NCBI GenBank assembly: GCA_017476305.1
Contig: JAFVAA010000292.1
Span: forward strand, 1 to 5,872
Direction: 5' to 3'
Source: Lachnospiraceae bacterium
GTDB lineage: Bacteria > Bacillota > Clostridia > Lachnospirales > Lachnospiraceae
Length of the DNA: 5,872 nucleotides
Position numbers and translations under genes: made by a program. Below, piece after piece: positions 1-5,618 of this stretch (its first letter is position 1; every line of letters begins with the position of its first letter). The notes beneath the pieces were generated by a model. It searched no databases. It was not told the origin of the DNA and saw nothing but the letters and a program-made list of their open reading frames with translations.

Positions 1-136
1 CGTTTTTGTTCTGTGCGGTAGCTTCCACCCCAAGATTTTTTTTCAGGAGAAAATTTCTGGCATAGCCATCACTGAGCTTCACCATCTCCCCCTTTTTTCC
101 AAGCGACTTTACATCCTCTAATAAAATTACCTCCAT
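1..136 (-). CDS. rplI: 50S ribosomal protein L9, N-terminal part (cut by window edge)
   Basis: The 45 visible codons begin [18 protein letters not shown] and continue through [11 protein letters not shown], which is the diagnostic N-terminal domain of bacterial ribosomal protein L9. This domain binds 23S rRNA in the large subunit near the base of the L1 stalk. The conserved GxxG-type loop (LGKKGE) and the DGYARNFL motif are intact. The rest of the protein (the long connecting helix and the C-terminal domain; L9 is usually about 150 residues) lies beyond the left edge. The ATG start has a perfect AGGAGG seven bases upstream. It follows gdpP after 65 bases with no obvious terminator between them, so co-transcription from the gdpP promoter is likely. 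This order, gdpP then rplI (usually followed by the replicative helicase gene), is widely conserved in Firmicutes. Confidence 0.97.
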   Translation of the reverse strand, partial: MEVILLEDVKSLGKKGEMVKLSDGYARNFLLKKNLGVEATAQNKN

Positions 137-143
137 ATATCTG

Positions 144-149
144 CCTCCT
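144..149 (-). promoter_or_regulatory. Ribosome binding site of rplI
   Basis: On the minus strand this reads AGGAGG, a perfect anti-16S complement, seven bases before the rplI ATG at 136. It fixes that start. Confidence 0.9.
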
Positions 150-201
150 ATCCGCTTGTTACCACTCACAGACCAACCGTCTGCAAATGGAAACGCTTTT
201 T

Positions 202-2250
202 CTATGCCTCACCATCTGCAATCATGGAATCGATTGCCTGCCGAATGATGTCCTTCGCTTCCTCCATCGTCACACCCTTTAGCTGTGCTCCCGCCATATT
301 GATATGACCACCGCCGCCCAGCCGTTCCATCATAATCTGCACAGTCATCTCATCAATCGAACGCGCACTGATGTAGATCTGCTCATGATAATCCGTAAGC
401 ACAAAGGATGCCTTCACATGACTGATATCTAACAGGGAGTTTGCAATCTTTGCTCCCAGGACGGTAGGGCTTTCCACTCCCTTTGCAGAGCTTTCCGTAA
501 TCGCATACTGCCCGTGGTACAGCTCAGCATCCTGAATCGCCGCTGCTTTGATCTTATAATCGTTCAGATCCTCACGAAACATCTTTCTGACACGTACCGC
601 ATCGGCACCGTTCCTTTTGAGATATGCCATTGCCTCAAAGGTACGCACTCCTGCTTTATTCGAAAAATAATTCGTATCGATCATAATACCGGCATACATC
701 GCCTCAGCCTCTGCTGCCGTAAGGCTGATCCCATTTCCTATATATTCCGAAATCTCTGCCACCATCTCACAGGCAGAAGAAGCATACGGTTCTATGTAAA
801 ATAGAACCGCCTTGTTTATCGCATCGCCAGCCTGCCTGTGGTGGTCGATCACGACCACCGACTTCGCCTGATCGATAAGCTCCGGACACTCCGTATAGGA
901 TCCTTTATTTACATCCACGATAACTAAAAGCGTATGCTCATCTACAATTTCCTTTGCTTCCTCCCCTGTGATGATCATATCCTCCTCGTATTCGTTTGTA
1001 TGAAAGCGCTCCCTGATAGGCTTTACCGAAGCCGTCACCTCATTTAATACCACATGTGCTTTCCGGTTCAGCGTTTTCGCGATCCGGTAGATTCCAATAC
1101 AGGCACCAAAGGAATCTACATCTCCGATAGAATGTCCCATCACGACTACGCGCTCCTTGCCTTCCATCAGCTCCTGCAGCACATGTGCTTTCACACGTGC
1201 CTTTACACGTGTATTTCTCTCGATCTGTACGCGCTTTCCGCCAAAGAATTCTTCTTTTTCTCCCTGCTTCACGACCGCCTGGTCTCCACCACGCCCCAGA
1301 GCGAGATCCATCGCTTTTCGCGCCCAGTCATAACGCTCTGCAAAGGTTCCTCTGCCTACACCGATTCCGATGCTGACCGTAACGGTCTGGTTATTACCCG
1401 TATCAATGGAGCGGATATCCTCTAAAATCGAAAATCTCTTTTCCATCAGGCTTTCCAGATACTCCTGCTTAAAAACAAAGAAAAACTTATCATTTTCCAG
1501 CTTTTTCGATAATGCGTCCATCCCCTGCATATACTGATTCACCTTTCGGTCGATCAGTGCCATCGTAAGGGACTGACGTGCCTCCTCGATGCTGTCGATC
1601 AGCTCATCGTAGTTATCGATATACAAAAGTCCTACTACCAGATTTTCCGCAGCACGGAGCTTTTCGAGATGAATAATCTCTGTTTCCTCGTACATATTCA
1701 TTACGATGATATTCTTTCCGGAAACGATCTGGTCTAACTGGATTCCACTTTCCCCGTCTTCCCCGTCATTTCCGCAAACCAGCTTCAAGGAACATCTGTA
1801 ATAATGTTCCCCCACCTGTATATGCACGGTTTTTGGCTCCTCCGTAGTTGGCAGCTTCGTATGGTCAATTTCAGAAAAGGTATTCGTAATACTCCTTCTG
1901 GCTGCCTTTTTACTTCCGACTACTTCTAAAAATTTATCATTTCCCCATAAAAGCTGTCCTTCCTCATTCAGAACAGCATAGGGAATCTCCATATCACGTA
2001 TCAGAGAGGTCTGCATATTTCCGTAATTTGCCGCATAGCGGACCATCTCATTCTGTATCCGTTTTTTCCCAAAAAACAGGATCAAAAAGGTAATCCCTAC
2101 GGTGCCCAGCCAATATACTCCTGCAATCATGCCTGCTTTCTTATCATAAATAGAAACATGGATCACCAGTCCTAAAAGCAGAACGCACAGGATAATCGTC
2201 AAATTCATGATTACGCGCACGGCGCCTCTGATTTTCATTTTCCGCTTCAT
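202..2250 (-). CDS. gdpP: Cyclic-di-AMP phosphodiesterase GdpP (membrane DHH/DHHA1 protein)
   Basis: This 682-residue protein hydrolyses c-di-AMP to pApA at the cytoplasmic membrane. Numbered from the ATG at 2250, the domains are: two membrane segments (about 14-33 and 41-60), a PAS-like sensor domain (about 80-185), a degenerate GGDEF domain (about 200-335, with ENDKFFFVF where active cyclases have GGDEF), and a DHH/DHHA1 catalytic unit (about 365-680). Visible metal ligands include H373, D377 and D379 (GHSIGDVDS), D446 (VDVNK), DHH at 469-471 and D525 (MIDTNYF). The DHHA1 signature [12 protein letters not shown] is at 645-656. Order and length match GdpP/YybT (about 660 residues) and exclude the shorter soluble NrnA-type enzymes. 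The reading frame extends to a TTG at 2268, but I prefer ATG 2250: GGGAG lies seven bases upstream, and the strong promoter would leave only about 12 bases before the TTG. By family knowledge it controls c-di-AMP, and so potassium balance, cell-wall stress and beta-lactam tolerance. rplI follows directly. Confidence 0.96.
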   Translation of the reverse strand: MKRKMKIRGAVRVIMNLTIILCVLLLGLVIHVSIYDKKAGMIAGVYWLGTVGITFLILFFGKKRIQNEMVRYAANYGNMQTSLIRDMEIPYAVLNEEGQLLWGNDKFLEVVGSKKAARRSITNTFSEIDHTKLPTTEEPKTVHIQVGEHYYRCSLKLVCGNDGEDGESGIQLDQIVSGKNIIVMNMYEETEIIHLEKLRAAENLVVGLLYIDNYDELIDSIEEARQSLTMALIDRKVNQYMQGMDALSKKLENDKFFFVFKQEYLESLMEKRFSILEDIRSIDTGNNQTVTVSIGIGVGRGTFAERYDWARKAMDLALGRGGDQAVVKQGEKEEFFGGKRVQIERNTRVKARVKAHVLQELMEGKERVVVMGHSIGDVDSFGACIGIYRIAKTLNRKAHVVLNEVTASVKPIRERFHTNEYEEDMIITGEEAKEIVDEHTLLVIVDVNKGSYTECPELIDQAKSVVVIDHHRQAGDAINKAVLFYIEPYASSACEMVAEISEYIGNGISLTAAEAEAMYAGIMIDTNYFSNKAGVRTFEAMAYLKRNGADAVRVRKMFREDLNDYKIKAAAIQDAELYHGQYAITESSAKGVESPTVLGAKIANSLLDISHVKASFVLTDYHEQIYISARSIDEMTVQIMMERLGGGGHINMAGAQLKGVTMEEAKDIIRQAIDSMIADGEA

Positions 2251-2257
2251 AACCACT

Positions 2258-2262
2258 CTCCC
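2258..2262 (-). promoter_or_regulatory. Ribosome binding site deciding the gdpP start
   Basis: Minus-strand GGGAG lies seven bases before the ATG at 2250. It falls inside the extra N-terminal codons that the TTG start at 2268 would add, which argues that those codons are untranslated leader. Confidence 0.7.
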
Positions 2263-2286
2263 ATTCAAGCAACACCCTAAAGTCGT

Positions 2287-2315
2287 ATTATATCATGGAT
2301 TATACTTTTGGTCAA
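2287..2315 (-). promoter_or_regulatory. Sigma-70/SigA-type promoter of gdpP-rplI
   Basis: On the minus strand, TTGACC (2315-2310) is separated by exactly 17 bases from a perfect TATAAT (2292-2287). The predicted transcription start is near 2280, giving a leader of about 30 bases to the gdpP ATG. This is the best promoter match in the window and suggests constitutive expression of gdpP and rplI, independent of the upstream small gene. A second TATAAT-like sequence lies within the spacer but has no comparable -35. Confidence 0.8.
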
Positions 2316-2379
2316 ATTATACTTCCTGTTATTTTTTACATGTGTAGAAGAAAACTCAATTTTGATGTTTTTCAGATTT

Positions 2380-2649
2380 TTACCATCTCGGTTTTTCGTG
2401 CGGACATGTTCCAATCTTCTTTAATGCTCTCGCCTCCACAAAACAGCCGCATTTCCTGCAGATCCCCTGATTCAGACATTCACACGCCTTACAGAGCCTA
2501 AGGCGCTCCTCATAAATTTTCTCTGGCACCTTGCTCTCCTCCGGATAGGATGCCAAATACTCCTCTAATTTCCGATATTCCTCTTCCCCATCGATCTCCC
2601 GCAAAAGACAGCGGATACAATGTGCCCTTTCCTCCATAAAATCCCCCAT
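2380..2649 (-). CDS. Small cysteine-rich protein, DUF6171-like
   Basis: This 89-residue soluble protein has nine cysteines: C11 and C14 (HCIRC), C53, C56 and C58 (LCKACEC), C64, C67 and C69 (GICRKCGC) and C82 (TCPHEKPRW). It ends in tryptophan. The paired CxxC spacing suggests a zinc ribbon or iron-sulfur site formed by the N- and C-terminal cysteines, with a charged helical middle (about 18-50). From memory the arrangement fits the uncharacterised DUF6171 family found in Lachnospiraceae, whose function is not known. The ATG at 2649 has no Shine-Dalgarno sequence. The in-frame ATG at 2637 (85 residues, beginning MEERAHCIRC) has GGGGGA four bases upstream and may be the true start. No cysteine is lost either way. 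The gene sits in the gdpP direction, but gdpP has its own promoter in the 129-base gap, so a shared role is not implied. Confidence 0.85.
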   Translation of the reverse strand: MGDFMEERAHCIRCLLREIDGEEEYRKLEEYLASYPEESKVPEKIYEERLRLCKACECLNQGICRKCGCFVEARALKKIGTCPHEKPRW

Positions 2650-2671
2650 GCCGCATTTACACGCTTAACCT

Positions 2672-2701
2672 GATATAAATTAAACTAGTATATTGCTTCA
2701 A
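2672..2701 (-). promoter_or_regulatory. Weak candidate promoter of the cysteine-rich gene
   Basis: On the minus strand, TTGAAG (2701-2696) is followed after 18 bases by TATATC (2677-2672). That is four of six consensus bases in each box with slightly long spacing. The start point would fall near 2665, giving a short leader that suits the ATG at 2637 better than the one at 2649. The -35 overlaps the small hairpin at 2695-2712, so this is only a tentative call. Confidence 0.25.
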
Positions 2702-2866
2702 AATCTTGAAGCAGGCAGAGAAAATCCCTGCCTGCCGATCTTTTACATTTCCTGTTTTCAAATACTTCTACTGTCTGTTCACTCACTAAATCAGTGGTGG
2801 ATTTTGGTACAAAAGTGTCAGCTAGTCAAAAAGATATCCGTTATATTCCTTTTCATTTGTTGGCAT
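2685..2866 (-). pseudogene. Possible frameshifted small gene (14-codon micro-ORF plus 46-codon continuation)
   Basis: After the methyltransferase stop, AAAGGGA (2880-2874) lies seven bases before an ATG at 2866 that opens a 14-codon ORF, MPTNEKEYNGYLFD, stopping at TAG 2824-2822. Re-reading one base (C2825) would bypass the stop and continue open for 46 codons, starting LADTFVPKSTTDL and ending FEAIY before TAG at 2687-2685. The joined product would be about 60 residues. A single lost base in an original GACCTAGC is the simplest reading. I recognise no family. Against it: 46 open codons can arise by chance in such sequence, and the hairpin at 2711-2735 lies inside the C-terminal part. The 14-codon ORF alone may be a real leader-type peptide. 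No slippery heptamer is present at the junction. Confidence 0.27.
2695..2735 (-). terminator. Two overlapping hairpins, possible terminator of the methyltransferase transcript
   Basis: In minus-strand RNA the first hairpin (2735-2711) pairs GCAGGCAGGGA with TCTCTGCCTGC around a three-base loop: 11 pairs, one of them G-U. On the plus strand the same position is an A-C mismatch, so the fold favours transcription in the minus direction. A second hairpin (2712-2695) pairs GCTTGAAG-side bases as a 7-bp stem (GCTTCAA/TTGAAGC) around four bases and shares 2711-2712 with the first. There is no clean run of T after either stem, only TTCAAGATTTTG, so a classical intrinsic terminator is not certain. The position, about 150 bases after the methyltransferase stop and before the next gene, suits transcription termination or a 3'-end stabiliser. 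Confidence 0.45.
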
Positions 2867-2881
2867 AAAAACATCCCTTTC

Positions 2882-3742
2882 TTAAAACACGACACGCCCG
2901 GATGCCCCACATGGCAGCACAAGTCCGGTCGAGGTCACAGGAAGCCCGATTTCATCTGCTTCCACATGCCCTCCAAACCGGGAAACCACCTCCGTATTCA
3001 GCATATACGAAAGCACCGCCGGCTGCAGGCCCGTCGTATAGGAATTTATCAAAAAAAACAACGGTTCATCCGAAAGCACCTGTGTACAGAGCCTGATAAA
3101 AGGATAGATGCTGTCCTCAATCTTCCAGATTTCTCCTTTCGGACCTCTGCCATAGGAAGGCGGATCCATGATAATGGCTTCGTAGTGGTTTCCACGCCGG
3201 ATTTCCCTCTCCACAAACTTCACGCAATCATCCACCAGCCACCGGATCTTCGCTTCGCCAAGCCCCGATGCGATAGCATTTTCCTTTGCCCATGTCACCA
3301 TGCCTTTGGATGCATCCACATGAGTCACCTGCGCCCCTGCTGCAGCTGCTGCAAGCGTCGCACCACCGGTATAGGCAAAGAGATTCAGCACCTTGATGTC
3401 CCGGTCCGCTCCCTTTATTTTTTCACGGAACCAGTCCCAGTTTACCGCCTGCTCCGGAAATACTCCGGTATGTTTGAACTGAAATGGCTGCAGATGAAAT
3501 GTAAGATCCTTATAACGGATATCCCAGGTCTTCGGCAGATCCGAAAACTCCCACTCCCCACCTCCGCGGCTGCTCCTGTGATAATGCCCGTTTGGATTTT
3601 TCCAGCCCTTTTCCCTTTTCTCCGTCTGCCAGATCACCTGTGGATCCGGACGTACCAAAAGATACCTTCCCCACCGCTCCAGTTTCTCCCCACCAGAGGT
3701 ATCTATGACCTCATAATCCTTCCAATCCTCTGCAATCCACAT
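2882..3742 (-). CDS. Class I SAM-dependent methyltransferase, RlmI-like (COG1092 group)
   Basis: This 286-residue cytoplasmic enzyme has the Rossmann methyltransferase fold. The SAM-binding motif I is VLNLFAYTGGATLAAAAAGA (118-137), followed by the acidic VDAS (142-145) and DD (171-172). The substrate/catalytic motif IV is MDPPSYGRGPKGEIWK (192-207). The preceding HTGVFPEQAVNW (91-102) is typical of the RlmI/COG1092 group of rRNA methyltransferases. The N-terminal part (1-80) is short and shows no clear PUA domain, unlike E. coli RlmI (about 396 residues). After motif IV the sequence is LINSYTTGL (231-239), without the cysteine expected in an m5C enzyme, so the base and atom modified are open. 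The frame extends upstream to a TTG at 3802 without a ribosome site and through the palindrome. I chose ATG 3742, which has GGGA five bases and AGGA ten bases upstream and starts just before the conserved WKDYEVIDT. Confidence 0.9.
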   Translation of the reverse strand: MWIAEDWKDYEVIDTSGGEKLERWGRYLLVRPDPQVIWQTEKREKGWKNPNGHYHRSSRGGGEWEFSDLPKTWDIRYKDLTFHLQPFQFKHTGVFPEQAVNWDWFREKIKGADRDIKVLNLFAYTGGATLAAAAAGAQVTHVDASKGMVTWAKENAIASGLGEAKIRWLVDDCVKFVEREIRRGNHYEAIIMDPPSYGRGPKGEIWKIEDSIYPFIRLCTQVLSDEPLFFLINSYTTGLQPAVLSYMLNTEVVSRFGGHVEADEIGLPVTSTGLVLPCGASGRVVF

Positions 3743-3781
3743 GATTTTCCCATCCTGTCTTCGTTTGATTTTATCCCTCCC

Positions 3782-3819
3782 TTCGGAACTGTTTCGAAAC
3801 AACTTGGGACAGTTCCGAA
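3782..3819. repeat. 38-bp perfect inverted repeat (11-bp arms)
   Basis: TTCGGAACTGT (3782-3792) and ACAGTTCCGAA (3809-3819) are exact reverse complements separated by 16 bases. In plus-strand RNA the stem could extend inward by five more pairs with G-U wobbles. In minus-strand RNA those become mismatches. No T-tract follows on either strand, so it is a poor intrinsic terminator despite sitting just after the exported-protein stop and before the methyltransferase. It could be an operator, a processing site or a remnant of a dispersed palindromic repeat. The internal TTGGGACAGTTC resembles short palindromic elements I have seen in intergenic DNA of many bacteria, but that is recollection only. 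Confidence 0.75.
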
Positions 3820-3838
3820 AGAACGGTTAAGTAATCAC

Positions 3839-5491
3839 TTATGCCTTTATCGTCTTTTTGCTCCACGCGCTTTTATATTTCTTTGTACTATCCACAGCAC
3901 GTACCTTAACTGTGTATTTCTTTCCCCTGGTAATCGTATTCGATATTTTCGTCCCTTTCATGAGTGGTAATATCGTCGTCCTGACACCATGCTGTGTCAC
4001 GCTCACCTGATATTTTGATGCGCCCTTGACTTTTTTCCACTGAATCGTCATACTGCCGTTCTGCACGGAAACTTTTAAATTCGGTTTCGCCAGACTCACC
4101 TTTATCGTCACTACCTTTTTGGCAGCCTTATATCCGGAAGCCGCCGGTGCCGTAACCGTAATCTTTACCGTCCCGGGCTTCTTTAGCTCCACTACCCCGC
4201 GGCTCCCCTGTGATTTTACCGTAGCAATTTTTTTATTGCTGCTCTGGAAAATCAGGTCAGAAACTATCGTGCCGGATGGAATCAGATTAAAGGTGGAATT
4301 CGTACTTAAGGTTTTCTTTATCGTGGACGGCAGAACGATCTTTTGTGCCTTTTTCACCACTTCACTACTATCCTCCTGAGAAGGTGTCGTCGCTGCAGGT
4401 GTTTCGGTCGGCTTTACTGTAGGTCTTGGCGTCGGTGTCGCGGTCGGCTTTACCGTAGGCTTTGGCGTCGGTGTCGCAGTCGCAGAAACACCACTTCTTA
4501 ACGTGGTCGGATCCACCCAGGTCGATTGGAATACAATCGTAGACACCTCTTTCGCAATATCTGCCTTCACCCACAACTTATCGGAATAGGTGACACCTGT
4601 TTTCAACGTTTCTATCAATCCAAAAATTCCATCTGCAGTAGTCTGGTTTAAGACATTTCCATTCCGGTCCAGAAAAAGCGGATTACTTTGCCAAAGATTT
4701 CCATATACACCGACATTAAGAATCTCAAAATCCACATATACATAAAAGGCAGAACCGCTATTTATAAAATAATAGTCCGTAATCATCGCTCTGGCTGTGT
4801 CATCAAATTTACTTCCCATAGTTTCCGGCAGTACCACCTGTACGTAATCCCATGGTGTACTCGTTTTCGTGACCTGTGATGCCGGTGTGACCGTCGGCTT
4901 CACCGTAGGGGTCGGCGTAGGGGTTGGAGTTGAGAAAGGGGCGAGAGTGGTTTCCCCGGATTTTAAAAGATCTGGACTCACCCAATTCTCCTGAAAAACA
5001 ATTTTCGCAACATCCTTTGAGATGTCTTCCCCTATCGTCACATAATCTGAATAAATCTTCCCAGGCTCAGATGCAGTCACCACATGATTCGTCTCCGCAT
5101 CCACACCGGACCAGCAAAAGCCGTTCGAAACATCTCCATTTAAAACATTACCAAATTTATCATAAAAAACAACATTGCTCGTCCAGATAGAATATTTTCC
5201 GTTTCCCATAGCGAGCACTTTAAATGTTAAATCCAATATATAATAGCTTTTTCCATCCTGCCTGTGAAAATCATAGCTCACGAGACTGGCACGCATCGTA
5301 TCATCATATCTGGAACCCATCGTCTCCGGAATCACGATTTCCACCTGTGTTCCAATCGGTGTTGTTTCTGTCACGGCTTTCGTACTCGCCCGCTTTGTCC
5401 CAAAGCTCCCAATTCCCCAAAATACAAAAAGCAAAAACAGAAATATTCCGCAAATAAACTGTCTTTTCCTCTTTTTTATCCAATTTTTCAT
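3839..5491 (-). CDS. Exported multidomain surface protein: duplicated beta-rich domain, Thr/Pro linkers, Ig-like and Fn3-like modules
   Basis: I do not recognise a named gene for this 550-residue protein. The N-terminus KKRKRQ followed by a hydrophobic stretch (about 11-29) is a signal peptide or membrane anchor. No lipobox and no C-terminal LPxTG is present, so anchoring may be by the uncleaved segment. Residues about 49-179 and 217-334 are two copies of one domain, sharing PETMGS(R/K)(Y/F)DDT, GNVLN, YSD and IVFQ(E/S)xWVxP. Each is followed by a Thr/Pro linker: TPTPTPTPTVKPTVTPA (188-204) and ATPTPKPTVKPTATPTPRPT around 339-358. Residues about 383-466 look like a bacterial Ig-like domain (SSNKKIATVKSQG, PGTVKITVTAP). 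Residues 468-550 are an Fn3-like module (MTIQWKKVKGASKYQVSV to SAWSKKTIKA). The ATG has AGGAGG seven bases upstream. The next gene upstream ends in a close copy of the same Fn3 module. A cell-surface role such as binding or wall association is inference. Confidence 0.88.
   Translation of the reverse strand: MKNWIKKRKRQFICGIFLFLLFVFWGIGSFGTKRASTKAVTETTPIGTQVEIVIPETMGSRYDDTMRASLVSYDFHRQDGKSYYILDLTFKVLAMGNGKYSIWTSNVVFYDKFGNVLNGDVSNGFCWSGVDAETNHVVTASEPGKIYSDYVTIGEDISKDVAKIVFQENWVSPDLLKSGETTLAPFSTPTPTPTPTVKPTVTPASQVTKTSTPWDYVQVVLPETMGSKFDDTARAMITDYYFINSGSAFYVYVDFEILNVGVYGNLWQSNPLFLDRNGNVLNQTTADGIFGLIETLKTGVTYSDKLWVKADIAKEVSTIVFQSTWVDPTTLRSGVSATATPTPKPTVKPTATPTPRPTVKPTETPAATTPSQEDSSEVVKKAQKIVLPSTIKKTLSTNSTFNLIPSGTIVSDLIFQSSNKKIATVKSQGSRGVVELKKPGTVKITVTAPAASGYKAAKKVVTIKVSLAKPNLKVSVQNGSMTIQWKKVKGASKYQVSVTQHGVRTTILPLMKGTKISNTITRGKKYTVKVRAVDSTKKYKSAWSKKTIKA
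4407..4478 (-). repeat. Two tandem 36-bp units encoding a Thr/Pro linker
   Basis: Units 4407-4442 and 4443-4478 match at 32 of 36 bases by my count, and each encodes the 12-residue pattern ATPTP(K/R)PTVKPT. The number of such units is likely to vary between strains through slippage or recombination. A related but shorter Thr/Pro linker of the same protein is encoded around 4880-4930. Confidence 0.8.
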
Positions 5492-5498
5492 ACCACAC

Positions 5499-5504
5499 CC
5501 TCCT
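5499..5504 (-). promoter_or_regulatory. Ribosome binding site of the 550-residue exported protein
   Basis: Minus-strand AGGAGG lies seven bases before the ATG at 5491. This is a consensus site that fixes the start just ahead of the basic, hydrophobic signal sequence. Confidence 0.88.
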
Positions 5505-5563
5505 TAAAATCCACTGTCCGGATAGACTGCAAAACTATGATGCACTCCTTTTTAATCTCTGCA

Positions 5564-5592
5564 ATTATCTATCTTTCTTTCAGCCAAGTGAA
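5564..5592 (-). promoter_or_regulatory. Candidate promoter of the 550-residue exported protein
   Basis: On the minus strand, TTCACT (5592-5587; four of six -35 bases) is followed after 17 bases by GATAAT (5569-5564; five of six -10 bases). The start would be near 5557, with a leader of about 65 bases. It lies in the 127-base gap after the upstream surface-protein gene. That gap shows no convincing terminator, so read-through from upstream is also possible. Confidence 0.4.
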
Positions 5593-5618
5593 ACACCTGA
5601 TCTTTACATAAAATATCT

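Noticed and set aside
1180..1215. Repeated ACACGTG-like sequences inside gdpP
   Set aside because: They encode the repeated [10 protein letters not shown] segment of the linker before the DHH domain. They have no regular array structure and are coding.
2316..2379. Weak GAAAA/TTTTC hairpin after the cysteine-rich gene
   Set aside because: The stem is A-T only with a long loop, too weak to support a terminator.
2822..2866. Programmed -1 ribosomal frameshift joining the 14-codon ORF to the 46-codon continuation
   Set aside because: The CTTTTTGAC junction is not a proper slippery heptamer, and a slip at the TTT codon would read TGA immediately. A lost base or chance is more likely.
2693..3970. 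A 425-codon open frame on the plus strand
   Set aside because: It lies opposite the methyltransferase, the intergenic region and the end of the surface-protein gene. Its product is rich in His, Pro, Cys and Arg with no recognisable domain. It is a shadow of minus-strand codon bias.
4368..4574. Minus-strand 68-codon frame with a repeated DTDAKTYSKAD-like pattern
   Set aside because: It is the Thr/Pro linker repeat of the 550-residue protein read in another frame. The periodicity comes from the 36-bp repeat, not from a separate gene.
5489..5540. Short TTG-initiated ORF overlapping the ATG of the 550-residue gene
   Set aside because: It is only about 14 codons, with a poorly spaced AGGAG and no conserved features. 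It is better explained as untranslated leader.
5585..5600. Small hairpin CAGGTG-TTT-CACTTG in the gap between the two surface-protein genes
   Set aside because: The stem is only six pairs with a G-U and no T-run follows, so it does not support a terminator call.
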